Shown here: piece after piece, positions 1-11,179 of the stretch
Position numbering within the stretch: the stretch's first letter is position 1
How the letters are laid out: every line of letters begins with the position of its first letter
Origin: Onchidella celtica
Taxonomy: Eukaryota; Mollusca; Gastropoda; Systellommatophora; Onchidiidae
Reading direction: 5' to 3'
Assembly (NCBI GenBank): GCA_963931925.1
Contig: OZ007572.1
Span: 20,243,543-20,307,542 of the forward strand
Length of the DNA stretch: 64,000 nt
Notes under the pieces: generated by a model
Databases searched by the model: none
The model's input: only the letters and a program-made list of their open reading frames with translations
Told to the model about the DNA's origin: nothing
Translations under genes and position numbers: made by a program

Positions 1-280
1 CCCTTAATACCTGTCTATTCATCCCTCGTATATTTTTATCTCTCAGAAATTTAATGCGTTTATGGAGATGATTAATGTATTCAGAACCCCTGAAATGAAA
101 GACATGTGGCGGCGTCCAATCATGTTTCTGCTTGTTGAATAAAAGAAATCTTGTGAAAAAGTTGTATGGCTGGCGAGCTGAAGTATGTTTTGCAGTCTGT
201 ACCATGACACTGGTGTTGTTTTCTTGCTTTTTGCCAACTGAAGCGCAGGGAAAGATTTACATTGCACTGCTCTTAGAAGC

Positions 281-283
<3 letters not shown>

Positions 284-360
<77 letters not shown>
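284..360. repeat. (GA)n microsatellite
   Basis: About 38 uninterrupted GA units, followed by a G-rich stretch (373-393). It creates false RERE and LSLS reading frames. Confidence 0.98.
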
Positions 361-364
<4 letters not shown>

Positions 365-1344
365 GCGGAAGAAGGGGGGGTGGGGGGGGGGGGAGAAACA
401 TGGATTTGAACTGAATTTTACACAGCTCCACAGTTTGGTAACGGCCTTATCGAGCATTGCACGGTCAGCTGGCGAGCTGAAGTCGAACCGCTCATTAATG
501 AAAGCGTGCTGACAATACCAAACTTTGAAATAGCGAGAAATGTTGCATTTTGATTTTAATTATGAGAGATAATGCTTCTATTTGTGGCCAAAGAGCACCA
601 TAAGTCAAGAAAGAAAATAACAGTCTCTATGCAGATTTCTTTGATCATCCCTGCACTGTACATCGTATTTTATACACATCCTTTGAAGGCCGCCGGTTCA
701 ATAATGCACGTTATCGGAATATGTAGCGACGGAAACATATCTTATCAACAACAAAGCAAAGTAATTTAATGGTTTGCGGGAGAGGCTGAAGGTGAGGAGA
801 GGAGAGGAAGGAAGGAAGGGGCAACATGAGGTTAGGGACCATCCATAAAGTACGTACGCTTGGGGGAGTATGGGGAGAGTTTGAGTTCAAGCGTACGAAA
901 AGCGTATAGGAGGGAAGGAGTAGTGGTTCTGGGGAGCCTACAACGTAGGCCTTTCAATTATGGTAATAAATTGAAGAGATTAATTTAAGAACGACGTTAA
1001 ATCACATTTTGCTAAAAACAGAACTGCGCATGTCAGAGGAAAATGGATAAAAAGGTTTATCTATTTATCGTAGCATCATTCTTTTATCGTTAACCAGCAG
1101 TGAGAAAGTTTGATTTGAAGAGGCCCACATCAATGCGAGAATAAGGCTGTGCCCAACTTTTTTGTTTTTTCCCCTCGAAATGACTTAAATGTGGCTTAAC
1201 CCTGGTCATGAACTAATCTCTTCAATTAAAAAGTTCCGTTCTATTGACTTTTTTTTTTCTTCAGCAAATTAAGTTATTGGATTATCTAAAAATTATATTT
1301 CAAATAAAACATCCAAATAGTTTACGCAAAAATTTAATTTAAAG

Positions 1345-2103
1345 TTTTTAAACACCGAGGCTCTACATGTATCATCGACATTCAACATTGTAATAACTTT
1401 GCGCTCGTACAAGGGTATATGGTGTGGAGAGGGAGACGAAACAAAGCAAACGAAAATTTTAAACATCGAGGTTCTACATGTATCATCGACATTCGACGTT
1501 GTAATAACTCTGCGCTCGTACAAGAATATACGCTGTGGGGAGGGAGACGAAACAAAGCAAACGAAAATTTTAAACATCGAGGTTCTACATGTATCATCGA
1601 CATTCGACGTTGTAATAACTCTGCTGCGCTCGTACAAGAATATACGGTGTGGGGAGGGAGACGAAACAAAGCAAACGAAAATTTTAAACATCGAGGTTCT
1701 ACATGTATCATCGACATTCGACGTTGTAATAACTCTGCACTCGTACTAGAATATACGGTGTGGGGAGGGAGACGAAACAAAGCAAACGAAAATTTTAAAC
1801 ATCGAGGTTCTACATGTATCATCGACATTCGACGTTGTAATAACTCTGCGCTCGTACAAGAATATACGCTGTGGGGAGGGAGACGAAACAAAGCAAACGA
1901 AAATTTTAAACATCGAGGTTCTACATGTATCATCGACATTCGACGTTGTAATAACTCTGCGCTCGTACTAGAATATACGGTGTGGGGAGGGAGACGAAAC
2001 AAAGCAAAGAAAATTTTAAACATCGAGGTTCTACATGTATCATCGACATTCGACGTTTTAATAACTCTGCGCTCGTACTAGAATATACGGTGTGGGGAGG
2101 GAA
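1345..2103. repeat. 111 bp minisatellite, about 7 copies
   Basis: Start points of the acgaaacaaagc motif fall at 1436, 1547, 1661, 1772, 1883 and 1994. The unit is therefore 111 bases, with one copy 3 bases longer through a tandem CTG. Copies differ by only a few substitutions, mainly in the first copy. Because 111 is divisible by 3, open frames of 116-220 codons run through it on both strands. Their shared period and presence in several frames mark them as artefacts. Confidence 0.95.
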
Positions 2104-2154
2104 AGTTGATGCCAAGCATACGAAAAACGTACATGAAGGGGATGAACGTGGAGA

Positions 2155-3213
2155 ATAGAAAATAACCCAAATTGAACTATGAGCGGAAGGAAGGGGTGAG
2201 ACTTGAAAATAACCCAAATTGAACTATGAGCGGAAGGAAGGGGTGAGACTTGAAAATAACCCAAATTGAACTATGAGCGGAAGGAAGGGGTGAGACTTGA
2301 AAATAACCCAAATTGAACTATGAACGGAAGGAAGGGGTGAGACTTGAAAATAACCCAAATTGAACTATGAGCGGAAGGAAGGGGTGAGACTTGAAAATAA
2401 CCCAAATTGAACTATGAGCGGAAGGAAGGGGTGAGACTTGAAAATAACCCAAATTGAACTATGAGCGGAAGGAAGGGGTGAGACTTGAAAATAACCCAAA
2501 TTGAACTATGAGCGGAAGGAAGGGGTGAGACTTGAAAATAACCCAAATTGAACTATGAGCGGAAGGAAGGGGTGAGACTTGAAAATAACCCAAATTGAAC
2601 TATGAGCGGAAGGAAGGGGTGAGACTTGAAAATAACCCAAATTGAACTATGAGCGGAAGGAAGGGGTGAGACTTGAAAATAACCCAAATTGAACTATGAG
2701 CGGAAGGAAGGGGTGAGACTTGAAAATAACCCAAATTGAACTATGAGCGGAAGGAAGGGGTGAGACTTGAAAATAACCCAAATTGAACTATGAGCGGAAG
2801 GAAGGGGTGAGACTTGAAAATAACCCAAATTGAACTATGAGCGGAAGGAAGGGGTGAGACTTGAAAATAACCCAAATTGAACTATGAGCGGAAGGAAGGG
2901 GTGAGACTTGAAAATAACCCAAATTGAACTATGAGCGGAAGGAAGGGGTGAGACTTGAAAATAACCCAAATTGAACTATGAGCGGAAGGAAGGGGTGAGA
3001 CTTGAAAATAACCCAAATTGAACTATGAGCGGAAGGAAGGGGTGAGACTTGAAAATAACCCAAATTGAACTATGAGCGGAAGGAAGGGGTGAGACTTGAA
3101 AATAACCCAAATTGAACTATGAGCGGAAGGAAGGGGTGAGACTTGAAAATAACCCAAATGGAATTATGAGCAAAGGGAAGGTGTGAGACTAAAAAATATA
3201 ACCCAAATTGAAC
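2155..3213. repeat. 47 bp minisatellite, about 22 copies
   Basis: The unit starts gaaaataacccaaattgaac and continues with tatgagcggaaggaaggggt and gagactt, giving a 47-base period (aataaccc at 2161, 2208, 2255 and so on). Copies are nearly identical except one gaacgg variant near 2320 and two decayed copies at the right edge (3150-3213). The homogeneity implies recent expansion or gene conversion. The array lies just inside the right terminal inverted repeat of the host element. Confidence 0.96.
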
Positions 3214-3237
3214 GTGCACACTTTATAGATGGCCCCT

Positions 3238-5175
3238 GCTGTGTGAGTGCGCATGTCGGTGAATCTGAATGTATCTGAGACTAATGGCCCGTATTCTCGT
3301 CACTGTGTGCGAGCGCTACCCGGACCAACACAAGTTCGACGTGAACCATAGCACCCGCCAACAGCAGTCCTGAAGGTCGATTTAGCTGGGAGACTCACGG
3401 CCGGGCACTATTCAGTTTGGGCACTGAAAAGAGTCCATGGCTTTTAGTCGATTTCAATCAAGTCTCTCTTGCCACGGGGAAAATGTAGAAACTGACTTGC
3501 TTAACAATGAATACATTCTGATGCGAGCTGAAGTATCGCTTGCGATGGGTAGATTGACAATTCATTAAAAACTCATGTTGGTTGATTTGTTCAATCATCG
3601 GGCGATTGTACTGGGGCATTTAGAAAGTAGTAAACCTGGAACTTTGACCTTGAGGGATAAACTAGGCAGAAAGAGCAGGAGGAAAAGTGTGAATGAATTT
3701 CATGACTGTGCAGAGATGTACTTAACCCGAAAAGTGAAAATCTAGCAAAAAGAACAAGTTGTATGTAGAAAAACCTCGTGCAAGAAATAACACTGAGACG
3801 GTACAATAAAACTCAAGGCTTTTGCCACATACAGCGTGTTTTTCCCCCCCACATTTGGACTTTGCATTAAGTCTTGCAGCGACCCCTCAGATTTTCATTT
3901 TTTTGAAAAAATTTTTCTAAAATAATAAGCTGACCTCAAAGCAACGGTCTTTAAGTCAACCATTATTATCAGGTACTCCCTATGCAGCCCATACATTAAT
4001 GAGATTTTGAAGTCATTTCCACCAAGTTGCAGGATCTGGATATGGTCCGGGCATTGCTTTGTATCATCTGACTACATCAAACTGGAGCTCCCACCAAATT
4101 TTGATTTCGTCATTCGTTGGTAGTTCCAAGATCATATTCATGTTTTTCTCTCTTAGGATTTTCAAGTCTTCTTTTTGGATTACAACTGATCTTTGCAAAT
4201 GCACATGCTCACCTGCGGTGCCAAAAAACAACAACAACAAAAAACGGTGGAAAGACTGGCAATGACAATGTTTTATGTCCAAAATGAACAAATCGGGAAA
4301 AAATGAGTTTGAGATTTTAACCTTAATGGAAATTCAAATAATTGCAATAAATTCGCACGGTCTCATGAACAGTTTTATTGGGGTATGAAATAAAGTCACA
4401 CAGGCCAGGGGTCTAGGATATCTACAGGTATTTTAGAGAAATGAATAACATTGGACATAACACATTCTGGTCAGTCGCCATGCATTAAGTGGCGGGGTGC
4501 CGTGCGATCAACATCCTAATAGTAGACGACGTAAGTAAGAGAAAGAGTGTAGAACAAGGAGAAGGGCCGAAACACTTGTTTGACATGGGTTCTTCTGTTC
4601 TCCTGTAGCCTGCACTTTTTAAATTGGTATTTATTTTAATGAGTTTTTAAATGCATGAAACATGTCGACCTTAGAGAAAGTCAGGTAACTGATTGTTAAG
4701 TCCTGGCTGATTAAAAGTCTGAGCTGGGATAAAAATATCAGTAATTACTTTTGCATTGAGCAAATCTAAGACAGAGTGGTTGATTATCATCTCTGCTAAT
4801 TGCGCTACTTCAGATGATAAACCATGCCAAACGGTTGACTGGCTTTGTTTTGCGTTTATACTTGAAATCTGGCTGCGGTAAATGAATCGAACTAGTCAAC
4901 AGAAAAGGAGAGACAAAATATCTTCTAGTAAACCACTTCCTCCTAGAACAAATATTTGAATTTCTCTGATGAATAACAGGTATTGTCAATGTTGTCTGAA
5001 GAATGAGCGCTGAAGTAGCAAAATCAAATAAGCTGATTTACAAAGAGACCGCTGTGATTTTTTTTCACCCTGCATGATAAGTGATCGTATAAATGTAAAA
5101 TTGTAAGCAGATCATGTAGATCGCAGAGACAAACTTTCTATTTTATTACTTTGCATAAAGGACGCTTTGCAGGAG
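3238..5175. other. anonymous DNA with one dispersed-repeat copy
   Basis: No supported gene. 3725-3830 holds one copy of the dispersed family with core agttgtatgtag / acggtacaataaaac (see 62160-62275). The rest is A+T-rich sequence with no recognised motif. Confidence 0.5.
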
Positions 5176-5179
5176 TTAA

Positions 5180-5380
5180 CCCTCTAATGCCCAGTGATCC
5201 ATGTTTGCAACACGCAACATAACCTAGTTTTGTTGTTGTTTTTGTTTTATACAAATTCTAAATTATCAGAGTGTTCGTGATTTAGTTTGAGATTTTTGCA
5301 TTTTATTTGACTAGTTTAAAGTAGATTTGCCTGCTTCGTGAGCTTTGGATATGGCTTTCAAAGTGTCGAGTGTTAGGGGG
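5180..5380. mobile_element. TTAA-flanked short inverted-repeat element (piggyBac-like MITE)
   Basis: Flanked by TTAA at 5176-5179 and 5381-5384. The ends are CCCTCTAATGCCC and, inverted, CCCCCTAACACTC, a short imperfect inverted repeat beginning CCC. TTAA target duplication and CCC-type ends are characteristic of the piggyBac superfamily. At 201 bases it is non-autonomous. The assignment rests on these ends only. Confidence 0.55.
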
Positions 5381-5384
5381 TTAA

Positions 5385-6370
5385 TGACACTGAGACTCAG
5401 CCTGTTTAATACTGAGAGTGGCCTGAAAAAGTGTAGTCAACCAGATATTATTTTAAGTAGCTTGACTCTGAGTTTGGGTTTAACGTCTCGTCGGCCACTT
5501 TGCGTCTTTCATGGTTTATTTGGTACTCTATTCATGTTTGGTATTGTGTGAGCTTCCAGGTGTTCACAAACAGAATTAACTAGTTCGGCATTAATTTTAT
5601 TGCATTGGTAAATTCTCAAAATTTGTTTTGTATTTACAGCCCTTTATAACGAGTAATAAGGTCGTGTCGACTCAGACAATCATTTTTCTAATCGATCGAC
5701 TTTCGAATCGAATACCACTACGAATTGAATTAGTGGAAAAGTTATTTAAATTATGACAAGATCAACATACACCTCATTCAGGGAGAATCACACAATGCTA
5801 AGTGACACCCCGGCAAGAAAACAAACTGGAATGTTTAGTCTCATCTCAAAGGTGTGGCTTGGATCCAGATTGTGAACTGTGGCATCAAATTGTAAGCTAT
5901 ACTTAAAACTAGTTTATGATTGGAGTTTTTTCGCCATGAGCGTCCAACTCTCCCCTCCTTCTTCCCCCCCCCCCCCACACACACACACGCACACACAAAA
6001 CCAACTACAACACAGCAAGAAAAAGAAAGAAACAAACAAACAGCACAGTATTCGACCGACTTTCGAAATGTTCCGGTAACCGATTAATGGAATAACACTA
6101 ATCGACTAGCCCATTCCTCACAAAACGACATTTGGGTGTGTTCTGCATTGATGAAGGCTGATGTGACTCATTGCTCTTTGTCATGGATTGAATCGTTCTG
6201 CCCTGACCGTGACCATTTTCTGCGATGATAGTAGGCACAAAATGGCTGACCACCAAATACTACAAAAATAAACTGGTTGGATTGGCGACGGGGAACTGAG
6301 AGAGAATCGGCATTTTGTAAATACATGCCCGGCCATTAGTGAGAGGAAACATGAGTCCCAAGGCCAGAAA
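5385..6370. other. anonymous DNA
   Basis: A polyC/(CA)n tract at 5967-5998 is the only structure. There is no supported gene. Confidence 0.5.
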
Positions 6371-6385
6371 CACTATACTTTAGAT

Positions 6386-6824
6386 CAGTGGTTCTCAATC
6401 TTTTCCAGGCGATCGCCTCCTTAGGCTCTTTCTTTCATTGCCCCCCCCCTCCCCCCGCACCCCCTCCCCCGAAAAAACCCAACATACTCAAATCCAATGG
6501 ATACACTTCACAAGAAGACAGACTACACACGAGTTAAGTTTTTCAATACTTTATTTATGACAATAGACCTGTTGGTGTATTCATTATAGAACAGACAGCA
6601 CTCTTTATTAAATGCACTAAAAAAAATGCCTTTCCTATTCATAAACCCACCTTGGCCTGCTGTTGAACAAGTCATTGGCTAAACCGTATTGTCCTCAATT
6701 TGCCCCTTACCCCCTTGATAGTTTTCGCCCCCTTCTCCCTCTCCCCCCCCCCACGGGGAATCAAAATCGCCACCCCCCCCGCCCCCCATTGGCAGGCCCA
6801 CATTGAGAACCACTCGAGTGTATG
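6386..6824. mobile_element. hAT-like non-autonomous element
   Basis: The left end is CAGTGGTTCTCAATC and the inverted counterpart, attgagaaccact, lies at 6802-6814. An 8-base direct repeat, ctttagat, sits at 6378-6385 and 6825-6832, and the match extends to 12 bases with one mismatch. Eight-base duplications and CAGTGGTTCTCAA-type ends are typical of hAT transposons. The right inverted repeat is ten bases inside the duplication, so the terminus carries a small extension. The interior is C-rich (6440-6470 and 6745-6787) and non-coding. Confidence 0.72.
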
Positions 6825-7285
6825 CTTTAGATGCAGTGTTTCATTTCCAGGCTCTCCGCCCAATAAAAACCTGTGGGGACATTTTACATCAAGGAAACAA
6901 ACCATAAAAGAGCACTGTCAACATGTATCAGCGCTGGGAAAACATGTGTCAAAGTACAATTCTTTTTTTCTTTTTTTTCAAACTTTAATGGTGCAAACAA
7001 ATTGGACCTGGCCTTCGTGAGTCAGAGAATCGAGGAAAATGGCAGTGTGGCAAGTCGATACTTCAGCCTGTATTTACAATCCAATTTGTTCAGACAATAC
7101 TGCCTAAAAAGCTGGCGATTTCCCAAAACAGAGGGTTTTGATCCTTTTTTTGTTTGTTTGTTGTGTTTATCCCTGGCAACTTTTCGAAAGTAACAAAAAA
7201 GTAAAAAAAAAACACAATACAGGAAATCTGAGCGGTCGGAGCACGACGTGGAGCAAAGTGAAAATAATGCAACAGGAAAATCGTC

Positions 7286-7516
7286 GGGTATTGCCATATT
7301 GTCGTATGGGCATTTCTGCCTCTCGAAATAATGTAGTTCGTCGGCAAAAGGGCTAAAAGGTATAAAAACATTACGTCACAAACACATGCCTCGGACAGTT
7401 TTTAGCCCATTGGAATGACACTTATACACAATGGAATTAGGAGTGAGAGAACCACTTTCATGACAAAACCTCAAAATCGGGCAAAAACGTCACATACAGC
7501 AACATGGCAAATACCC
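7286..7516 (+). mobile_element. ~232 bp inverted-repeat element, family GGGTATTTGCCATATTGT, copy 1
   Basis: The ends are GGGTATTGCCATATTGTCGT and, inverted, GGGTATTTGCCATGTTGCTG. The interior shares blocks acgtcacaaacacatg and gagtgagagaaccacttt with the copies at 8170 and 8849. Non-coding, superfamily unknown. Confidence 0.75.
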
Positions 7517-7770
7517 CTCGAAATGTTGTATGTATAGCAAAACCTTGCACAAGAAACGATACTCGTACTGAAACGATACACTGAAACATAAAGGGAAAAT
7601 TTTAACTGTTTGTCCGGTTGTGTTTTTTTTTTTAATCTGAAGGTTATTGTACGGAAGGTGGATTTTCTTTACTTTTCCATTGCGTTTTATTGTACCGTTT
7701 CTGTACTATTTCGTACTCCAGGCTTTGCTACAACTTTTTTTTTTTGCCATATTTTGACTTTTCGGAAAGT
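7505..7770. repeat. dispersed GTTGTATGTAGC-core family, two inverted copies
   Basis: A plus copy at 7505-7592 (tgttgtatgtatagcaaaac, then agaaacgatac) and a minus copy at about 7665-7770 (attgtaccgtttctg, then ggctttgctacaac). They face each other across a T-rich spacer and start at the edge of the 7286-7516 element. The family recurs at 3725, 13440, 20235, 44505 and 62160. Confidence 0.6.
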
Positions 7771-8169
7771 AAATTTGCGGCCACCCTGTCTGGTTCAGTA
7801 ATATGAGTTTACTCTTCCGCCATAATAAAGCAAGCTGCAAAGGAGACATGGTAAAATAATGTTTTGAGCATTACTATTTTATGTTCAATAATAATAGCAC
7901 ATAACAATATAATTTCACTTATCTATAGACAATAATAATGATGAATTTGAGTTCGAGTTTGGAGAAGGCATGCAAGCACGAGAATAGTCTACACTGTGCT
8001 AGTAAAAAGCAAGACTGAAGACAGAATAATTATACCAGAACGATAGGACAAGAGAGCCCACAACCACTCTCATAGCACTGGTATACCAATACCAAAAACA
8101 GTCAGTCAATGAACGAGAAGACACCAATCAATGTGACTCTCGTGGAACATCGAAAATCAGCAAATAAAG

Positions 8170-8403
8170 GGGTATTTACCATATTGTTGTATGCGACATT
8201 TTGCCGATACTGAGGTTTTGTCATGAAAATGGTTCTCTCACTCCTAATTTCGTTTATGTATAAGTGACATTCCAATCGATTAAACATTTTTCGAGATATG
8301 TATGTTTGTGACGTAATGTTTTATGCGTTTTAATCCTTTTGCCGACCAAACTTCAATCCTCATTTTCTTGAAAAGGTAAAAATGCACATACGGCTAATAC
8401 TCG
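8170..8403 (-). mobile_element. ~232 bp inverted-repeat element, copy 2 (reversed)
   Basis: Same family as 7286-7516 in opposite orientation. It begins GGGTATTTACCATATTGTTG and contains the reverse of the gagtgagagaacc and ttacgtcacaaacata blocks. The far end is eroded (gctaatactcg). Confidence 0.72.
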
Positions 8404-8848
8404 ACTGAATTTAAATCCCGAATGATCGAGCTTTACCTCCTGGGGGTAAATTTACCCCAGGGGTAAACTTTCCAAAGGGATCGATAAGCAAAATAAAAGA
8501 AATTCCTCACCAATTATTGGGAGTGAAAATTAACGGTAAACAACTCCATATTCTTCTTTTTTTTTTTTTTTGCAAACGGCCATTTATTTGATTCAAGAGT
8601 TCGATCACTTCAGTATTTGTTTAGAGCAATGGATTTGCTTATTCGATTTGTTGCTCGATTGATTGATTGATTGAGCTAAGAGAGATTGGAAACAATTGAG
8701 ATAGATCTATAAACATTCGTCCTAAGGGCATGGGCAGAGCACTTTATTGATGGTGTGAACGATTAGTAAACTTAAGATAAAACGAATTATTTGAAAAAAA
8801 AATTTAAAAATCTCCAACTCTGGTTGATATACTTGGAATGAAATCACC

Positions 8849-9082
8849 GGGTTTTTGCCATATTGTTGTATGTGCATTTTGGCATTTTCGACAAATGAGG
8901 AAGTTTGGTCGGTAAAAGGGCTAAAACGCAAAAAACATTACGTCACAAACACATATCACGAAACGTTTTCAACCGATTGGAATGAGTCTTATACATAATA
9001 AAATTAGGAGTGAGAGAACCACTTTCATGACAAAACCTCAAAATCGACAAAAATGTTGCATACAACAATATGGCAAATACCC
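8849..9082 (+). mobile_element. ~232 bp inverted-repeat element, copy 3
   Basis: Same family and orientation as 7286-7516. It begins GGGTTTTTGCCATATTGTTG and ends with the inverted GGGTATTTGCCATATTGTTG. The internal ttacgtcacaaacacat and gagtgagagaaccacttt blocks are conserved. Three copies thus lie within 1.8 kb. Confidence 0.75.
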
Positions 9083-9389
9083 CTCTAAATGGTATGGTAC
9101 TTTGACACTTCAAGGAAGAAGTATACTGTAAAACGAAGAAATATGGATCCAAGTGCGATCTACATGGCAGGTGAATAGTAATATGGATAAAACGTTGTAC
9201 GGGCGGCTGGCAGTTTCTTGTGGACAATCACTTGGCTTTGATGGAGTGCAAATAGTTCAGATTTACCAAGCCTACCAGTTTAGTTTGGTTGTGACCCATT
9301 TTATCATTGTCAGAAACTTATCGTGCGTGATATTGATAATCAAACGAGATGAGATAGCCTGCATTGCCCGGGGTAAGCCTATTTTCGCA

Positions 9390-11175
9390 CACTCTTTCTT
9401 CCCCGATCCCTTTTCATCTTTTCCCTCTCTTATTCCCTCCCCATCTCCTTCCTTTCTCTCTCCTCCACAAGTTTTCACTCCTCAACTCTCCTCCCCATCT
9501 CTACTGCCCCTTTCCCCTCCCCTCCCTCTCTCCTTCCTTCACCTCTCTCCTCCTCACTCTACCCTCTTCTCTCTCCCCCTTCGCCTTCTCTCACATTTCC
9601 TCCCAACCTCTCCTCCCCATCTCTCCTCTTCTCTCTTCTCCGCTCCCCCCCCTTCTCTCTCCTCCTTCCCCTTCTCTCTCATTTTCTCCCAACCTCTCCT
9701 CCCCATCTCTCCTCTTCTCTCTCCTCCTTCCCCTTCTCTCTCCTCCTTCCCCTTCTCTCTCATTTTCTCCCAACCTCTCCTCCCCATCTCTCCTCTTCTC
9801 TCTCCTCCGCTCCCCCCCTTCTCTCTCCTCCTTCCCCTTCTCTCTCATTTTCTCCCAACCTCTCCTCCCCATCTCTCCTCTTCTCTCTCCTCCGCTCCTC
9901 CCCCCTTCTCTCTCCTCCTTCCCCTTCTCTTTCATTTTCTCCCAACCTCTCCTCCCCATCTCTCCTCTTCTCTCTCCTCCTTCCCCTTCTCTCTCCTCCT
10001 TCCCCTTCTCTCTCATTTTCTCCCAACCTCTCCTCCCCATCTCTCCTCTTCTCTCTCCTCCGCTCCCCCCCCTTCTCTCTCCTCCTTCCCCTTCTCTCTC
10101 ATTTTCTCCCAACCTCTCCTCCCCATCTCTCCTCTTCTCTCTCCTCCGCTCCCCCCCTTCTCTCTCCTCCTTCCCCTTCTCTCTCATTTTCTCCCAACCT
10201 CTCCTCCCCATCTCTCCTCTTCTCTCTCCTCCGCCCCCCCCTTCTCTCTCCTCCTTCCCCTTCTCTCTCATTTTCTCCCAACCTCTCCTCCCCATCTCTC
10301 CTCTTCTCTCTCCTCCGCTCCCCCCCCTTCTCTCTCCTCCTTCCCCTTCTCTCTCATTTTCTCCCAACCTCTCCTCCCCATCTCTCCTCTTCTCTCTCCT
10401 CCGCTCCCCCCGCCTTCTCTCTCCTCCTTCCCCTTCTCTCTCATTTTCTCCCAACCTCTCCTCCCCATCTCTCCTCTTCTCTCTCCTCCGCTCCCCTTCT
10501 CTCTCCTCCTTCCCCTTCTCTCTCATTTTCTCCCAACCTCTCCTCCCCATCTCTCCTCTTCTCTCTCCTCCGCTCCCCCCCCTTCTCTCTCCTCCTTCCC
10601 CTTCTCTCTCATTTTCTCCCAACCTCTCCTCCCCATCTCTCCTCTTCTCTCTCCTCCGCTCCCCCCCCTTCTCTCTCCTCCTTCCCCTTCTCTCTCATTT
10701 TCTCCCAACCTCTCCTCCCCATCTCTCCTCTTCTCTCTCCTCCGCTCCCCCCTTCTCTCTCCTCCTTCCCCTTCTCTCTCATTTTCTCCCAACCTCTCCT
10801 CCCCATCTCTCCTCTTCTCTCTCCTCCGCTCCCCCCCCCCTTCTCTCTCCTCCTTCCCCTTCTCTCTCATTTTCTCCCAACCTCTCCTCCCCATCTCTCC
10901 TCTTCTCTCTCCTCCGCTCCCCCCCCCTTCTCTCTCCTCCTTCCCCTTCTCTCTCATTTTCTCCCAACCTCTCCTCCCCATCTCTCCTCTTCTCTCTCCT
11001 CCGCTCCCCCCCCTTCTCTCTCCTCCGCTCCCCCCCCCCTTCTCTCTCCTCCTCCCCATCTCTCCCCCCTCTCCTCCTCACCTTTTTCTCTCCTCATCCT
11101 CCCAGCCTCTACTCCCCTCTCCTCCCTTCCCCTGCACTCCCTCCCTTCCCCCTTCCCCTCTCTCATGCCTTTATT
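9390..11175. repeat. 1.8 kb polypyrimidine minisatellite, ~85 bp unit
   Basis: Almost pure C/T on the plus strand. The attttctcccaacctc motif recurs at 9681, 9762, 9847, 9934, 10015, 10101, 10186, 10270, 10356, 10443, 10525, 10611, 10698, 10781, 10869 and 10956. That is about 17 units of 81-88 bases, the length varying mainly with the C-run after tcctccgct. Flanks at 9390-9600 and 11060-11175 are degenerate C/T sequence. Very long frames (up to 705 codons plus, 343 codons minus) of SLSSFPFS- or GERRGEM-type repeats are artefacts of low complexity. Such mirror-symmetric polypyrimidine DNA can form triplex or i-motif structures. Confidence 0.95.
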
Positions 11176-11179
11176 CATA

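Larger units (their letters stand above)
834..3237. mobile_element. 2.4 kb terminal-inverted-repeat element carrying two minisatellites
   Basis: The left end, agggaccatccataaagt at 834-851, is matched in inverted orientation by the right end ending at 3237 (aggggccatctataaagt on the minus strand). About 23 of the first 28 bases agree. Between them lie about 480 bases of single-copy DNA, a 111 bp tandem array, a short spacer and a 47 bp tandem array reaching almost to the right terminus. No transposase frame is present and I see no clear target duplication. This architecture resembles non-autonomous elements with core tandem repeats described in bivalves (pearl/HINE type), but the superfamily is not established. 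Confidence 0.7.

Noticed and set aside
1382-2081. 213- and 220-codon open frames of 37-residue repeats
   Set aside because: The DNA unit is 111 bases (37 codons), so any frame without a stop in one unit stays open in all. Open on both strands.
2155-3213. CRISPR array
   Set aside because: The 47-base units are contiguous identical repeats without unique spacers, in a eukaryotic context.
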